Shown here piece by piece: positions 52,301 through 59,960 of a stretch of DNA of 64,000 nt. The translations under genes were made by a program, and so were the position numbers. Each line of letters starts with the position of its first letter. Position 1 is the stretch's first letter. The DNA comes from Kaistia terrae (GTDB taxonomy: Bacteria > Pseudomonadota > Alphaproteobacteria > Rhizobiales > Kaistiaceae), in contig NZ_JAPKNH010000001.1 of assembly GCF_026344005.1 (NCBI RefSeq), positions 186,001-250,000 on the forward strand, written 5' to 3'. The notes beneath the pieces are model-generated. The model was given only the letters and a program-made list of their open reading frames with translations. It was not told the origin of the DNA and did not search any database.

Positions 52301-53195
52301 GACCGAGAGCGGCGCGGCGGCGCGGATCGCCCTGTTCGCCGATCCCTGGCCGGGCGCGTTTGGCATCTCGATCGGTTCGGCGAGTTCCGGCTTTCCGCTG
52401 CGCCAGATCCTTCCGCAACGCGCGGTGATGGGCAGAATTGCGGCCAGCGTGCCGCCCGGGCCGGTTGGACGCTGGGACACCGCGACCATTTTTGACGTCG
52501 CTCTCCCGGCCGGAGCGCTGGCGAGCCTGCCGGAAGAGGCGGTCCTGAACGGTCGCAACATCGCGGCAATTGGCAGCGAGGCGGATGGGTTTGAAGTCAT
52601 TCAGTTCCGTTCCGCGGAGCTTGTTGGGGATGGGCGCTGGCGGGTCTGGGGGCTGCTGCGCGGGCAGGGCGGCACGTCGGATCTTGCGGCGCTGGGTCAT
52701 CCGGCCGGCGCGCGCTTTGTCCTGATCAATGCGGCGACGCCCTTGCTGGATCTCAATCCGGCAGAAATCGGTCTCGCCCGCACGCTTCGGGCCGGGCCGC
52801 TGGCAATTGCCTATGATCCCGACCGCTTTTCGTCGCAGGAGTTTGTCATCGCCGGCCGGGCGTTGCTGCCCTTTGCGCCGGCGCATCTTCGCGGTCGCCG
52901 CGATGCGGCCGGCGATGTTGCGCTCAGCTGGATCCGTCAGACGCGGATCGGGGGCGATGGCTGGGAGGCGGTCGAAGTCCCGCTCGGCGAGGTTTCGGAG
53001 GCCTACCGGATTGAACTTTGGGAGGGCACGACGCTCCGGGCCAGCTTCGACACGACGACACCCACACTGACGCTTTCCGCCGTGGATCTCGCCGCGAGAC
53101 TGAGCGCGCCGGACGCCGATTTTACCGCCCGCGTGGCGCAACGGAGCGCAACGGCGGGGCCAGGAATTGCAACGGAGGTCCTCGTCCATGGCTGA
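49323..53195 (+). CDS. GTA tail-tip/host specificity protein (g15), GTA TIM-barrel
   Basis: A 1290-residue protein. Begins with a Gly-rich hydrophobic segment (GAAIGGLFGPVGAILGGAVG), then a tail-protein fold (PRVYGRARLAGQVIWATRFQ), a TIM-barrel glycosidase-like domain (about 430-760; YAADWSEYFGHQPGDGSG, DAIGIDSYVPLSDW, IWFTEIGCAAIDKG) and a C-terminal phage-tail_3 part with GRWRVWGLLRGQGGTSDLA. In RcGTA this megatron binds and penetrates the host surface. Overlaps both neighbours (TGATG before, 8 bases after). Confidence 0.94.
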   Translation: MATLVLQAAGAAIGGLFGPVGAILGGAVGAMAGYAVDQTLFGQNIEGPRLSDLSVQRSEEGTPIPRVYGRARLAGQVIWATRFQEVKEEEGGKGGPTVTTYSYYANFAVGICEGPIARIGRVWADGELINLADLHHRVHLGHDDQPADSLIEARQGAAGTPAYRGTAMVVFERLPIGDFGNRLPQLAFEVFRPVGGVEDEIRAVVIIPGASEFAYDPLPVYTSKGPGRRVTINRHVDGARTDWEASIDELQALCPNLERAALAVSWFGDDLRAGHCTVAPRIEDFSTVTSPTSWHVAGLSRAGARAVSRIDDRPAFGGTPSDASVIRAILDLKARGIAVTFYPFLMMDIPADNDLPHPYWDATQPAYPWRGEITASIAPGRPGTPDQTSVAATEIAAFVGTAARTDFSVSGGAVHYSGPDEWTYRRMVLHAANLCKAAGGVDAFLIGSELRGLTTLRSDASTYPFVAALRALAADVRVILPAAKITYAADWSEYFGHQPGDGSGDVNFHLDPLWADAAIDAIGIDSYVPLSDWRDGYDHLDAATAESGRDVDYLRANIAGSEGFDWYYASDADRLAQVRSPITDGGAGKPWVFRYKDLVGWWSNEHFDRPGGVEAATATDWTPRSKPIWFTEIGCAAIDKGANEPNVFPDPKVGGSLLPHFSNGSRDALMQERFLAAVLGYWDPASPDFSSSHNPVSPIYGGRMVDATRTYVWSWDARPFPAFPQRTDVWSDGGNWQTGHWLNGRLGNLTTIRLIERILGDYGFEPYRIGDLEGLVDGFVIARLGSARQALQGLAEALGFEAAESGEVVRFVRRGLPRLALTSADLVEEGEQPLLAIRRAQETELPAELAFGFIDGASDYRDRVIASRRLEAARRRQAALSTGIVTDDALAVALADQRLQEIWDGRETVSLALTDRRLAIEPADVVTLVRPEGQISFRVTKVEDGLARRIEGRTVDPFGSGVPTAGLVGGMPDASADPGPPDVVILDLPSLVATESGAAARIALFADPWPGAFGISIGSASSGFPLRQILPQRAVMGRIAASVPPGPVGRWDTATIFDVALPAGALASLPEEAVLNGRNIAAIGSEADGFEVIQFRSAELVGDGRWRVWGLLRGQGGTSDLAALGHPAGARFVLINAATPLLDLNPAEIGLARTLRAGPLAIAYDPDRFSSQEFVIAGRALLPFAPAHLRGRRDAAGDVALSWIRQTRIGGDGWEAVEVPLGEVSEAYRIELWEGTTLRASFDTTTPTLTLSAVDLAARLSAPDADFTARVAQRSATAGPGIATEVLVHG

Positions 53196-53526
53196 TCAGT
53201 CCGCGCATCTGGCGCTTCCCTTTCTGGCGCCGTCGCAGGCCCAAAAGCACGTCACCCATAATGGGGCGCTGCGTCGCCTCGACGGGCTCGTGCACCTCGC
53301 TGTCGAGTCGGTTGCTGCGATTGCACCACCCGGTTCGCCGGTCCAGGGCGAGCGCCACTTGTTAGGGGCCAGCCCGACAGGCGATTGGACCGGGCGGGGC
53401 GGCGATCTCGCCGTCTTCGCCGATGGCGCCTGGTGGTTCGCGACACCGCAGATCGGCTGGCTGGCTTATGACAAGGCGAGCGAGACGCTACTGGTGCTGA
53501 AAGCGGCGGGTTGGACGAGCGTTTGA
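53188..53526 (+). CDS. DUF2793 protein, tail-associated
   Basis: A 112-residue DUF2793 protein: HLALPFLAPSQAQKHVTHNG, ALRRLDGLVHLAV, GDWTGRGGDLAVFADGAWWF and PQIGWLAYDKASETLLVL. This carbohydrate/tail fibre-like domain commonly follows g15 in Hyphomicrobiales. ATG 53188 lies after CGGAGG at a slightly long distance. Probably a receptor-binding or fibre part. Confidence 0.88.
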   Translation: MADQSAHLALPFLAPSQAQKHVTHNGALRRLDGLVHLAVESVAAIAPPGSPVQGERHLLGASPTGDWTGRGGDLAVFADGAWWFATPQIGWLAYDKASETLLVLKAAGWTSV

Positions 53527-53563
53527 CCCCAGATCCGCCGTCTCGTTCTCGCTCCCGGCTCGG

Positions 53564-53682
53564 CGTCATCCTCGCGAAAGCGAGGATCCATTCATCCGAA
53601 GCCTTGGGAGTTTCGAAGGACTCTCGGCGGCCGACCTCCCGTAAGCCCGGCTGCATGGATCCTCGCTTTCGCGAGGATGACG
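53564..53682. repeat. Facing pair of palindromic repeats after DUF2793
   Basis: Left hairpin CGTCATCCTCGCG...CGAGGATCCATTC, right hairpin ATGGATCCTCGC...GCGAGGATGACGG, with CCGAAGCC and CCCGGCTGC beside them. Lies at the boundary between the GTA core and the spike/lysis genes. Confidence 0.8.
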
Positions 53683-53766
53683 GCGAGAGTGGGCTTGGGG
53701 ATGGAGCGCGGCGTGGGTGGCGCACGCGGCCAAACAAACGAAACCACCAACCTCACGGAGATCATC

Positions 53767-54024
53767 ATGAGCGATCCCTTTGCTGGGGCGGCGTCGGGCC
53801 TTTCGGGTCCGGCGACGCGCCATTTCGCCATCACCCCGTCGAACAGCGCCGATCTCGCCATCCGGCCGCGCGCGCTGGTGTTCCAGACCGATGGCGATGC
53901 TGTCCTGCGCGACGAGGCGGGGACGGACGTCACCTACAGCCGCTATGCCGGCGATATCCTGCCGATCCGCGCCGTCCGCGTGCTGGCGACCGGCACGACG
54001 GCGACCGTTGTCGGGTGGATCTGA
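53767..54024 (+). CDS. Small phage-like protein upstream of the spike gene
   Basis: An 85-residue protein: SGLSGPATRHFAITPSNSAD, LAIRPRALVFQTDGDAVLRD, TYSRYAGDILPIRAVRVLAT and TTATVVGWI. Such short beta-rich proteins accompany tail and spike genes in phages of alphaproteobacteria. ATG 53767 follows GGAG. Overlaps the spike gene (TGATG). Confidence 0.65.
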   Translation: MSDPFAGAASGLSGPATRHFAITPSNSADLAIRPRALVFQTDGDAVLRDEAGTDVTYSRYAGDILPIRAVRVLATGTTATVVGWI

Positions 54025-55382
54025 TGCGGATGCCCGGTCTTGGCTTGTCCGGCGCGGGAAGCGCCGGGCGACGGGTGGCGCCGCCTTCCGGCCTCGGCTT
54101 TCCCTTCGCGGATTATCCGCTGGCTGTCCGTCGGCGCGGCGGCCGCTTCGTGACCGACTTCAAGCCGGAGACCCATGCGGCGGCGGCGCTCGCCGGTCCG
54201 GAATATTTCGTCGATATCGCCACCGGCAATGACGGCAATCCCGGCACCAGTTGGGGCGCGGCGGTCAAGTCGATCTTCGTCGCCACCCAGCTCGGCAATG
54301 CCGGCGGCGTGCCGTTTCATGTGTCGGTGAGGGCCGGCGTCTATTCCCGCGCCAACAGCTTTACCAATAGCGGCCCGATGGTGATCCCGACGCAACCGGC
54401 GGCCTATCGCGCTGTCGGCGGTCGCGTCACCTGCTGGGCCGGAGGCGATCTCGGCTGGTCCGGCTCGCCAGACGCCACCTACGGCAATTGCTATGCGGTC
54501 GCCCGCTCCAATGTCACCGCCGTGCTCGATCTGGCCCATGCCAACGGATTCGGCGAGCCGGCGGAACTGGTCCGCGTGACAGATGCCTCCGCCTGCAACG
54601 CGACGGCGGGCTCGTGGGCGCAGGTCGGCGGTACGCTCTACGTCCATCGCGCCGATGGCGTCGCGCCGACCAATGCCACGACGCGCGTGCTGCTGGTCGT
54701 CGATGCCTTCGTGCTCGATGGCACGGCAAAGTCCGCCTACCTGGAGGGCTTCGATTTCCAGGGCGGAGCGAATGGCGGCGTCTTTGTTCAGGGCGTGGCG
54801 ACGCGGTCGCTCGTCTTCGTCGATTGCTCGGCCCGCTATGCCGGCGGCCCCAGCCACCTCTATGACGGGTTTCGCGTGTTCGACACCACTGGGCTCGTCG
54901 CCTTCGTGCGCTGTGTCGCGGCCTCGAATGCCAAGGACGGCTTCAACCTTCATTGGGGGCAGGGCGGCACGCCGTCGCTGTATCACCTGACGATCGATTG
55001 CCGTGCCTATGGCAATGGCCGCTACGAGAGCCAGTCCAACAACGGGCTGACCAGCCATGACGGCCTGACCGGCATCGATGTCGGCGGGCGCTATCACGAC
55101 AATTTCGGCGCGAATGTCGTTTCCAATAGCGCCTCGCGGCTCTGGTGCCTTGGCACCGAGGCACACGACAGCCTGGGGGATGGGCCACGCGGCGGAGTGG
55201 TGGAACCCGTCGATTTCAACACGCAGGAAACGACCCGTTTCTGGCTGGAGCGGACGAAAACATCGGGATCCGCGAGGTCGCTGGTCGCCGGCGATACGTC
55301 AACGATCCGCTTGCGGCAGCATCGCGCCGAGACGGGGCAGGCACAGCTTGCCGATGTCGGCGCAACGATCGCCACGTACTGA
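54024..55382 (+). CDS. Right-handed beta-helix spike-like protein
   Basis: A 452-residue protein. After a short Gly/Pro-rich N-terminus it has EYFVDIATGNDGNPGTSWGA, typical of the entry to pectate-lyase-like parallel beta-helices, then repeats such as DGFRVFDTTGLVAFVRCVAA, GFNLHWGQGG and NGLTSHDGLTGIDVGGRYHD. Tail spikes of this fold bind or cleave polysaccharide. ATG 54024 overlaps the previous stop; the frame is open from 53511 only through the repeat element. Its place after g15 and DUF2793 suggests a surface recognition module added to the GTA (inference). Confidence 0.75.
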   Translation: MRMPGLGLSGAGSAGRRVAPPSGLGFPFADYPLAVRRRGGRFVTDFKPETHAAAALAGPEYFVDIATGNDGNPGTSWGAAVKSIFVATQLGNAGGVPFHVSVRAGVYSRANSFTNSGPMVIPTQPAAYRAVGGRVTCWAGGDLGWSGSPDATYGNCYAVARSNVTAVLDLAHANGFGEPAELVRVTDASACNATAGSWAQVGGTLYVHRADGVAPTNATTRVLLVVDAFVLDGTAKSAYLEGFDFQGGANGGVFVQGVATRSLVFVDCSARYAGGPSHLYDGFRVFDTTGLVAFVRCVAASNAKDGFNLHWGQGGTPSLYHLTIDCRAYGNGRYESQSNNGLTSHDGLTGIDVGGRYHDNFGANVVSNSASRLWCLGTEAHDSLGDGPRGGVVEPVDFNTQETTRFWLERTKTSGSARSLVAGDTSTIRLRQHRAETGQAQLADVGATIATY

Positions 55383-55407
55383 CCAAGAAAGTCGTCGGGG
55401 AAAAAAT

Positions 55408-55442
55408 GAGCCCGCCGCTGGGGGGGGATAAGCGGCGGGCTC
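55408..55442. terminator. Strong hairpin between spike and endolysin genes
   Basis: GAGCCCGCCGCT and AGCGGCGGGCTC form a perfect 12-base stem with an 11-base G-rich loop. In the minus direction it is followed by ATTTTTT, a textbook intrinsic terminator; in the plus direction it is followed by CTTCC only. It sits 26 bases past the spike stop and likely stops or tempers transcription before the lysis genes. Confidence 0.65.
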
Positions 55443-55572
55443 CTTCCGGCTTTGGGGCCGGGAGCGAGGTGCCTGGGCATCTCGAGACATCAACCCGGCC
55501 GTGTGGACTTGGTTCCCGACAATTCGGTGCGTTTCAGGAATTATTTGCATCAGTTCGGCGCGAGGTATCGGC

Positions 55573-56460
55573 ATGGCGGAAATCAGTCCGGCGGGGCTCG
55601 AACAGCTCATCGCCGAAGAAGGAGATGTGCTGCGCGCCTATCGCGACGTGGCGGGTGTCTGGACCATCGGCGTCGGCCTGACGGCGGCATCCGGCGTCGT
55701 CGTGCCCAAGGCGGGAATGACGCTCACCAAGGCGGAGAGCCGGAAGCTTCTCGTCCGCGCCCTGGCCAGCGGCTATGAGCCCGCCGTCGCCAAGGTCATG
55801 CCCGGAGCGCCGGCGCATGCCTTCGATGGCGCGGTGTCGTTTCATTTCAACACCGGCGCCATCGAACGCGCCTCGTGGGTGAAAGCCTGGCGTAGCGGCG
55901 ACAAGGGCGCAGCGCGAAGTGGTCTCGCTGCCTGGAACAAGGCCGGCGGCCGCGTGATCGCGGGCCTGACCCGCCGCCGCGCGCGCGAGGCGGACCTGAT
56001 CCTCGACGGTCGACGCACCGTGCCGGGCCAGGCGTTCGGCGGGCTTCGGCGGGGCGATGAAGGCGAAGCGGTTCGCGCCCTGCAGGACGATCTCGTCCGT
56101 GCCGGACTGTGGGGTGGCCCGGTTGATGGCGTCTTCGGCGCCTCGACGGAGAAGGCTGTTCGCGCGTTCCAGGCTTCCCATCCGAACCTGACCGTCGACG
56201 GGATCGTCGGCCCCGCGACGTTGGCGCAAATCGCGCGGGTGCTTGCGGCGCGCAAGGGGCTCGCCGCCACGGCCGCCGGCGGAACGCTGGCAACCGGCGG
56301 CGCGGTCGCGGTTCAGGTCGAGGGCTCCATCCCCGATCCGTCGTTGCTGCCGAACGGGATTGTTCTCGCGGTGGTGTTCGTCGCCATCGCGGCGCTGAAC
56401 CTTGTTGCCTGGCGATATCGCGACGAGATCCGCTCCCTCATCCGTCTCAGGAGGTCATGA
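55573..56460 (+). CDS. Endolysin: GH24 lysozyme with peptidoglycan-binding domain and C-terminal membrane segment
   Basis: A 295-residue protein. A T4-like lysozyme domain (1-150) has the catalytic triad Glu16, Asp25, Thr31 in E-8-D-5-T spacing, then SFHFNTGAIERASW. A PG_binding_1 domain (about 165-225) has VDGVFGASTEKAVRAF, and a membrane segment (about 258-282, GIVLAVVFVAIAALNLVAW) anchors the C-terminus. ATG 55573 (MAEISPAG) is the family start. Probably releases particles by cell lysis. Overlaps the holin-like gene by 4 bases. Confidence 0.9.
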   Translation: MAEISPAGLEQLIAEEGDVLRAYRDVAGVWTIGVGLTAASGVVVPKAGMTLTKAESRKLLVRALASGYEPAVAKVMPGAPAHAFDGAVSFHFNTGAIERASWVKAWRSGDKGAARSGLAAWNKAGGRVIAGLTRRRAREADLILDGRRTVPGQAFGGLRRGDEGEAVRALQDDLVRAGLWGGPVDGVFGASTEKAVRAFQASHPNLTVDGIVGPATLAQIARVLAARKGLAATAAGGTLATGGAVAVQVEGSIPDPSLLPNGIVLAVVFVAIAALNLVAWRYRDEIRSLIRLRRS

Positions 56461-56843
56461 TGATCCGGCTGCCCACGCTCAATCCAGTCGATATCGTGCT
56501 TGGCGCGCTGGAAGGCGCTGTGAACCGGATGGTCGGTCGCGCCGACAATCCGCTGAGCCGGGACATGGCGCCGCGCATCACCAAGGCGATCGTCGAGGAG
56601 ATCATCGCCGATCCCGCCGTGATCCATGTCGCGAACGCGGAGCCGTGGTACGCTTCCCGCGTCACCTGGGGCGCAATCATCGCAGCGCTGGCACCGATTC
56701 TGGGATTTGGTCTTGGCCATGCGATCTCGGCCGAGGATCAGGCGTCGCTGGGAGAGGTCGCGGTGGCGATCGGTACGCTGGCGGGCGCGGGACTGACACT
56801 TTACGGCCGCTGGCGGGCCCGCGCGATTCTGCTTGGAAAGTGA
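56457..56843 (+). CDS. Holin-like membrane protein
   Basis: A 128-residue protein with a soluble helical N-terminal half and two hydrophobic segments in the C-terminal half (VTWGAIIAALAPILGFGLGH; LGEVAVAIGTLAGAGLTLYG) and a basic tail WRARAILLGK. Position directly after the endolysin, with overlap, suggests a holin or lysis accessory. Two successive ATG codons (56457, 56460) can start it. No named family recognised. Confidence 0.65.
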   Translation: MMIRLPTLNPVDIVLGALEGAVNRMVGRADNPLSRDMAPRITKAIVEEIIADPAVIHVANAEPWYASRVTWGAIIAALAPILGFGLGHAISAEDQASLGEVAVAIGTLAGAGLTLYGRWRARAILLGK

Positions 56844-56908
56844 TAGAGTTCGCGCAAAAGTTGTCAGCATTCAGGTCGTGTTCATATCAAGGCGCTTAGG
56901 AAAGGCGC

Positions 56909-57226
56909 ATGTCGAAGAACTTCATCGTAATCATCTTCCTGGCGGCCATCTTCGTCTGGTTCGGATCCCCCCAATATGGTCCGACAGCAGCGTATGGCGA
57001 CTCATGCCTGTCGCAGGGCGAGGCGCGGCAGGCTGTGCAGAAGGGTGACGCCATATCTTTGAGCGAAATCCGTGGTTCATTGGCGGGCGATGGTGGTGAA
57101 GTGGTTTCGGCCCAGCTCTGCAAAGCCGGCAATCGCCTCGTCTATGTCGTCAATGTCTTGGGCAATGGCGGCGAAGTGAAGCGCGTGCGCGTCGATGCCC
57201 GCACCGGTTCGATCATGGGGCGCTGA
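56909..57226 (+). CDS. Small periplasmic PepSY-like protein upstream of two-component genes
   Basis: A 105-residue protein with an N-terminal signal/anchor (FIVIIFLAAIFVWFG), then a single PepSY-like unit: SCLSQGEARQAVQKGDAISL, VVSAQLCKAGNRLVYVVNVL and VKRVRVDARTGSIMG. Two cysteines could pair. ATG 56909 follows AGGAAAGG. Just before the response regulator gene, the place of the FeuN inhibitor in Sinorhizobium as I recall it, so it may inhibit the kinase from the periplasm (inference). Confidence 0.75.
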   Translation: MSKNFIVIIFLAAIFVWFGSPQYGPTAAYGDSCLSQGEARQAVQKGDAISLSEIRGSLAGDGGEVVSAQLCKAGNRLVYVVNVLGNGGEVKRVRVDARTGSIMGR

Positions 57227-57265
57227 AACAGCACCCGCCGCGAATGGATGATTGGCTCCAAAGCA

Positions 57266-57952
57266 ATGCGAATTCTCGTCGTTGAAGACGATCCGGATCT
57301 GAGCCGCCAGCTCACCGAGGCCCTGAAGACGGCGGGCTATGTCGTCGATTCGGCCAAGGATGGCGAGGACGGTCATTTCCTGGGCGATACCGAACCCTAT
57401 GACGCGGTCGTGCTCGATATCGGCCTGCCGCGCATGGATGGCATCAGCGTGCTGGAAGCCTGGCGCCGCGCCGGCCGGAAGATGCCTGTGCTGATCCTCA
57501 CGGCGCGTGACCGCTGGAGCGACAAGGTGCAGGGCATCGATGCCGGCGCCGACGACTATGTCGCCAAGCCTTTCCACATCGAAGAAGTGCTGGCCCGCAT
57601 CCGCGCGCTGGTGCGCCGCGCCGCCGGCCATGCCACCAACGAGATCGAATGCGGCCCCGTCCGCATCGATACCAAATCCGGCCGCGTCACCGTCGATGGC
57701 AACCCGGTGAAACTCACCGCGCATGAATACAAGGTGCTCGAATATCTGATGCACCATCGCGACCGTGTCGTGTCGCGCACCGAGTTGATCGAGCATCTCT
57801 ACGATCAGGATTTCGATCGCGATTCCAATACGATCGAAGTGTTTGTTGGTCGCTTGCGCAAGAAGGTTTCCGGCGATCTGATCGAAACCGTGCGCGGCCT
57901 CGGCTACCGGATCGTCTCGCCAGGAACGGCCTCGGCCGGCGGCGCCGACTGA
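57266..57952 (+). CDS. feuP: OmpR-family response regulator (FeuP/PhoP-like)
   Basis: A 228-residue regulator: receiver domain with acidic pair EDD (8-9), phospho-acceptor Asp51 (VVLDIGLP), Thr in LTARD and Lys in VAKPF, then an OmpR-type winged helix (about 125-220: LTAHEYKVLEYLMHHRDRVV; DRDSNTIEVFVGRLRKKV). ATG 57266 is chosen; the frame is open from 57248. One base separates it from the kinase gene. The FeuP name follows its resemblance to the rhizobial regulator and is tentative. Confidence 0.88.
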   Translation: MRILVVEDDPDLSRQLTEALKTAGYVVDSAKDGEDGHFLGDTEPYDAVVLDIGLPRMDGISVLEAWRRAGRKMPVLILTARDRWSDKVQGIDAGADDYVAKPFHIEEVLARIRALVRRAAGHATNEIECGPVRIDTKSGRVTVDGNPVKLTAHEYKVLEYLMHHRDRVVSRTELIEHLYDQDFDRDSNTIEVFVGRLRKKVSGDLIETVRGLGYRIVSPGTASAGGAD

Positions 57953-57953
57953 C

Positions 57954-59315
57954 ATGCGGGTCCATTCGCTCGCGTTTCGGCTGATCGCCGGCGCGTCGCT
58001 CTGGAGCGCCGTGGCGCTGGTCGTGGCCGGCGTGATCCTGACCTCGCTTTACCGCGACACGGTCGAGCGCGCCTTTGACGAGCGACTTTCCGTCTATCTG
58101 AAAACGCTGGTCGGCAACCTCGCGACCCAGCCGCCTGGCCAACTGGGCGACCCCGGCAATCTAGGCGAACAGCGTTTCGAGCTGATCTATTCCGGTTGGT
58201 ACTGGCAGATACGTCAGGCCAACGGCGCCGTGCTGCTCGCCTCGCGCTCGCTGTCCACCGATACGCTGGACCTCGCCAATGCGACGTCCCGCAGCTCCGT
58301 CGACGGCGTCGAACGCGCGACGATGGAAGGGCCGGACAAGCAGCAGCTGCGCGTCTTGCAGCGGACGATCACCTTCGATGTCGACCATCGCTACGACGTG
58401 CTGGTCGCCGGCAATGCGTCGGAGTTGCAGGAGGAGATCGCCGACTTCCGAACCAGCGTGGCGCTGACGCTGGCGGTCTTCGGCATCGGCCTCGTCGCCT
58501 CGACGGCGTTCCAGATCCGCTGGGGATTACGACCGCTCGATCAGGTCCGGCGCGGACTGGCGGCGCTTCGAAGCGGCAAGGAGCAGAGCCTTGATGGTCC
58601 GTTCCCGGCCGAGATCGAGCCGCTCGCCAAGGAACTCAACGCGCTGATGCACTCCAACCAGCAGATCATCGAGCGGGCGCGCACCCATGTCGGCAATCTG
58701 GCGCATGCGTTGAAAACGCCGCTTTCCGTCATCACCAACGAGGCGCGTTCGGATCAGGGCAAGCTGGCCTCGAAGGTCGGCGAGCAGGCCGAGATCATGC
58801 GGATGCAGATCAACCACCATCTCGATCGTGCCCGTATCGCGGCGCGCTCGCAGGTGATCGGCGCCGTGACGGAGGTCGAGCCTGTGCTCACGCGTCTCGT
58901 CCGCGCCATGCGCCGGATCCATGAAGATCGCGGCCTGACCATCGACCTCCATGTTGCCGAGGCCGCCCGCTTCCGGGGCGAGCAGCAGGATCTCGAGGAG
59001 ATGATCGGCAATCTGGTCGATAATGCCTGCAAATGGGCAAGCTCGAAGGTCGCCATCGAGGTCGCTTACATTCCCGCTGCCGAGGATTTGGACGGCTCGC
59101 TGATCGTCCGCGTCGACGATGATGGGCAGGGCCTGACGGCGGAAGAAATGCTGGAGGCGACCCGACGCGGCAAGCGCCTCGACGAGAGCAAGCCGGGCTC
59201 GGGCCTAGGCCTCTCGATCGTCACCGATCTGGCGGCGCTTTATGACGGCGCGTTCGAGATGGATCGCTCGCCGCTCGGGGGATTGCGCGCCGAAGTCCGA
59301 CTGCCGGCGGCATAA
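57954..59315 (+). CDS. feuQ: Sensor histidine kinase (FeuQ/PhoQ-like)
   Basis: A 453-residue membrane kinase: first membrane segment (ASLWSAVALVVAGVILTSLY), a periplasmic domain (about 40-165), second segment (VALTLAVFGIGLVASTAF), HAMP-like linker, H-box NLAHALKTPLSVI with His about 251, N-box NLVDNACKWA, G1 VDDDGQG and G2 GSGLGLSIV. In rhizobia FeuQ-FeuP controls cyclic glucan export and envelope functions; here the target genes are unknown. Partner of the adjacent regulator. Confidence 0.9.
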   Translation: MRVHSLAFRLIAGASLWSAVALVVAGVILTSLYRDTVERAFDERLSVYLKTLVGNLATQPPGQLGDPGNLGEQRFELIYSGWYWQIRQANGAVLLASRSLSTDTLDLANATSRSSVDGVERATMEGPDKQQLRVLQRTITFDVDHRYDVLVAGNASELQEEIADFRTSVALTLAVFGIGLVASTAFQIRWGLRPLDQVRRGLAALRSGKEQSLDGPFPAEIEPLAKELNALMHSNQQIIERARTHVGNLAHALKTPLSVITNEARSDQGKLASKVGEQAEIMRMQINHHLDRARIAARSQVIGAVTEVEPVLTRLVRAMRRIHEDRGLTIDLHVAEAARFRGEQQDLEEMIGNLVDNACKWASSKVAIEVAYIPAAEDLDGSLIVRVDDDGQGLTAEEMLEATRRGKRLDESKPGSGLGLSIVTDLAALYDGAFEMDRSPLGGLRAEVRLPAA

Positions 59316-59446
59316 TTGGCAGGACGTCCGTCGGCATGAGCTGAGTTGGCGTGGGTCCGTATTTCCGCCATGCTGGTGTTGGATGTGCGATCCCGTGTTT
59401 GGGGTGCTGTCCGTGCGAATCGTGCGGGCATACGAGGTATTTGAAC

Positions 59447-59869
59447 ATGCGGCTTGGTGGTTTGTTTGTCTTGGGCGCGATGGGCGCCACCCTGGCCGGC
59501 TGTGTCAGCACGGGTCCGAATGAGGGCGTTGGCACGATGGGCGGCGGTCGTGTTGCCCCGACGGCGGCAGGCGCGCTGGTCGGCGGTGTTGCCGGCCAGT
59601 CGATCGGCCGCGGACTCGATGACCGCGATCGCCAGCGTGCCGAAGAGGCCGAATTCCATGCGCTCGATTCGGGGCGGCCTGGTTCGCCCGTTGTCTGGAG
59701 CGGTGGCCGCGAAGGGTATCGCGGCGAGGTTGTTCCGGGGCCACGCTATCGCGTGAACAACTATGATTGCCGCGATTATACGCACCGGATCTGGACCGGT
59801 GGCGAGCCGCAGGTCGCCCGAGGCACGGCCTGCCGTCAGGATAATGGCGCCTGGCGACCGATAAGCTGA
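59447..59869 (+). CDS. Outer-membrane lipoprotein, 17-kDa surface antigen-like
   Basis: A 140-residue lipoprotein: signal peptide with lipobox LAGC (Cys19), then a Gly-rich 2TM-glycine-zipper stretch (APTAAGALVGGVAGQSIGRG) and a C-terminal part with PVVWSGG, GEVVPGPRYR and NYDCRDYTHRIW. It matches the Rickettsia 17-kDa antigen type of envelope proteins. ATG 59447 is the one that gives the signal peptide; the open frame from 59351 is Cys-rich upstream and unlikely. Confidence 0.82.
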   Translation: MRLGGLFVLGAMGATLAGCVSTGPNEGVGTMGGGRVAPTAAGALVGGVAGQSIGRGLDDRDRQRAEEAEFHALDSGRPGSPVVWSGGREGYRGEVVPGPRYRVNNYDCRDYTHRIWTGGEPQVARGTACRQDNGAWRPIS

Positions 59870-59960
59870 CCCCACCGCTGGGAGACTCGGGTTCCCGCCG
59901 CGACAGAATGCGTCGTGCGCCGTCGCGGCTGACAGGCTAGAACGCGTCCAGGAACAGATC

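Noticed and set aside
51597-53189. A 530-residue minus-strand frame opposite the GTA tail-tip gene
   Set aside because: Arg/Gly/Asp-rich translation typical of a complementary-strand shadow; the plus strand has clear tail-protein domains.
34633-56843. Interpretation of the GTA region as an ordinary integrated prophage
   Set aside because: No integrase, repressor, replication genes or attachment sites; gene order and families (gp10, chaperone, DUF2460, DUF2163, TIM-barrel tail tip) are those of RcGTA-type clusters.
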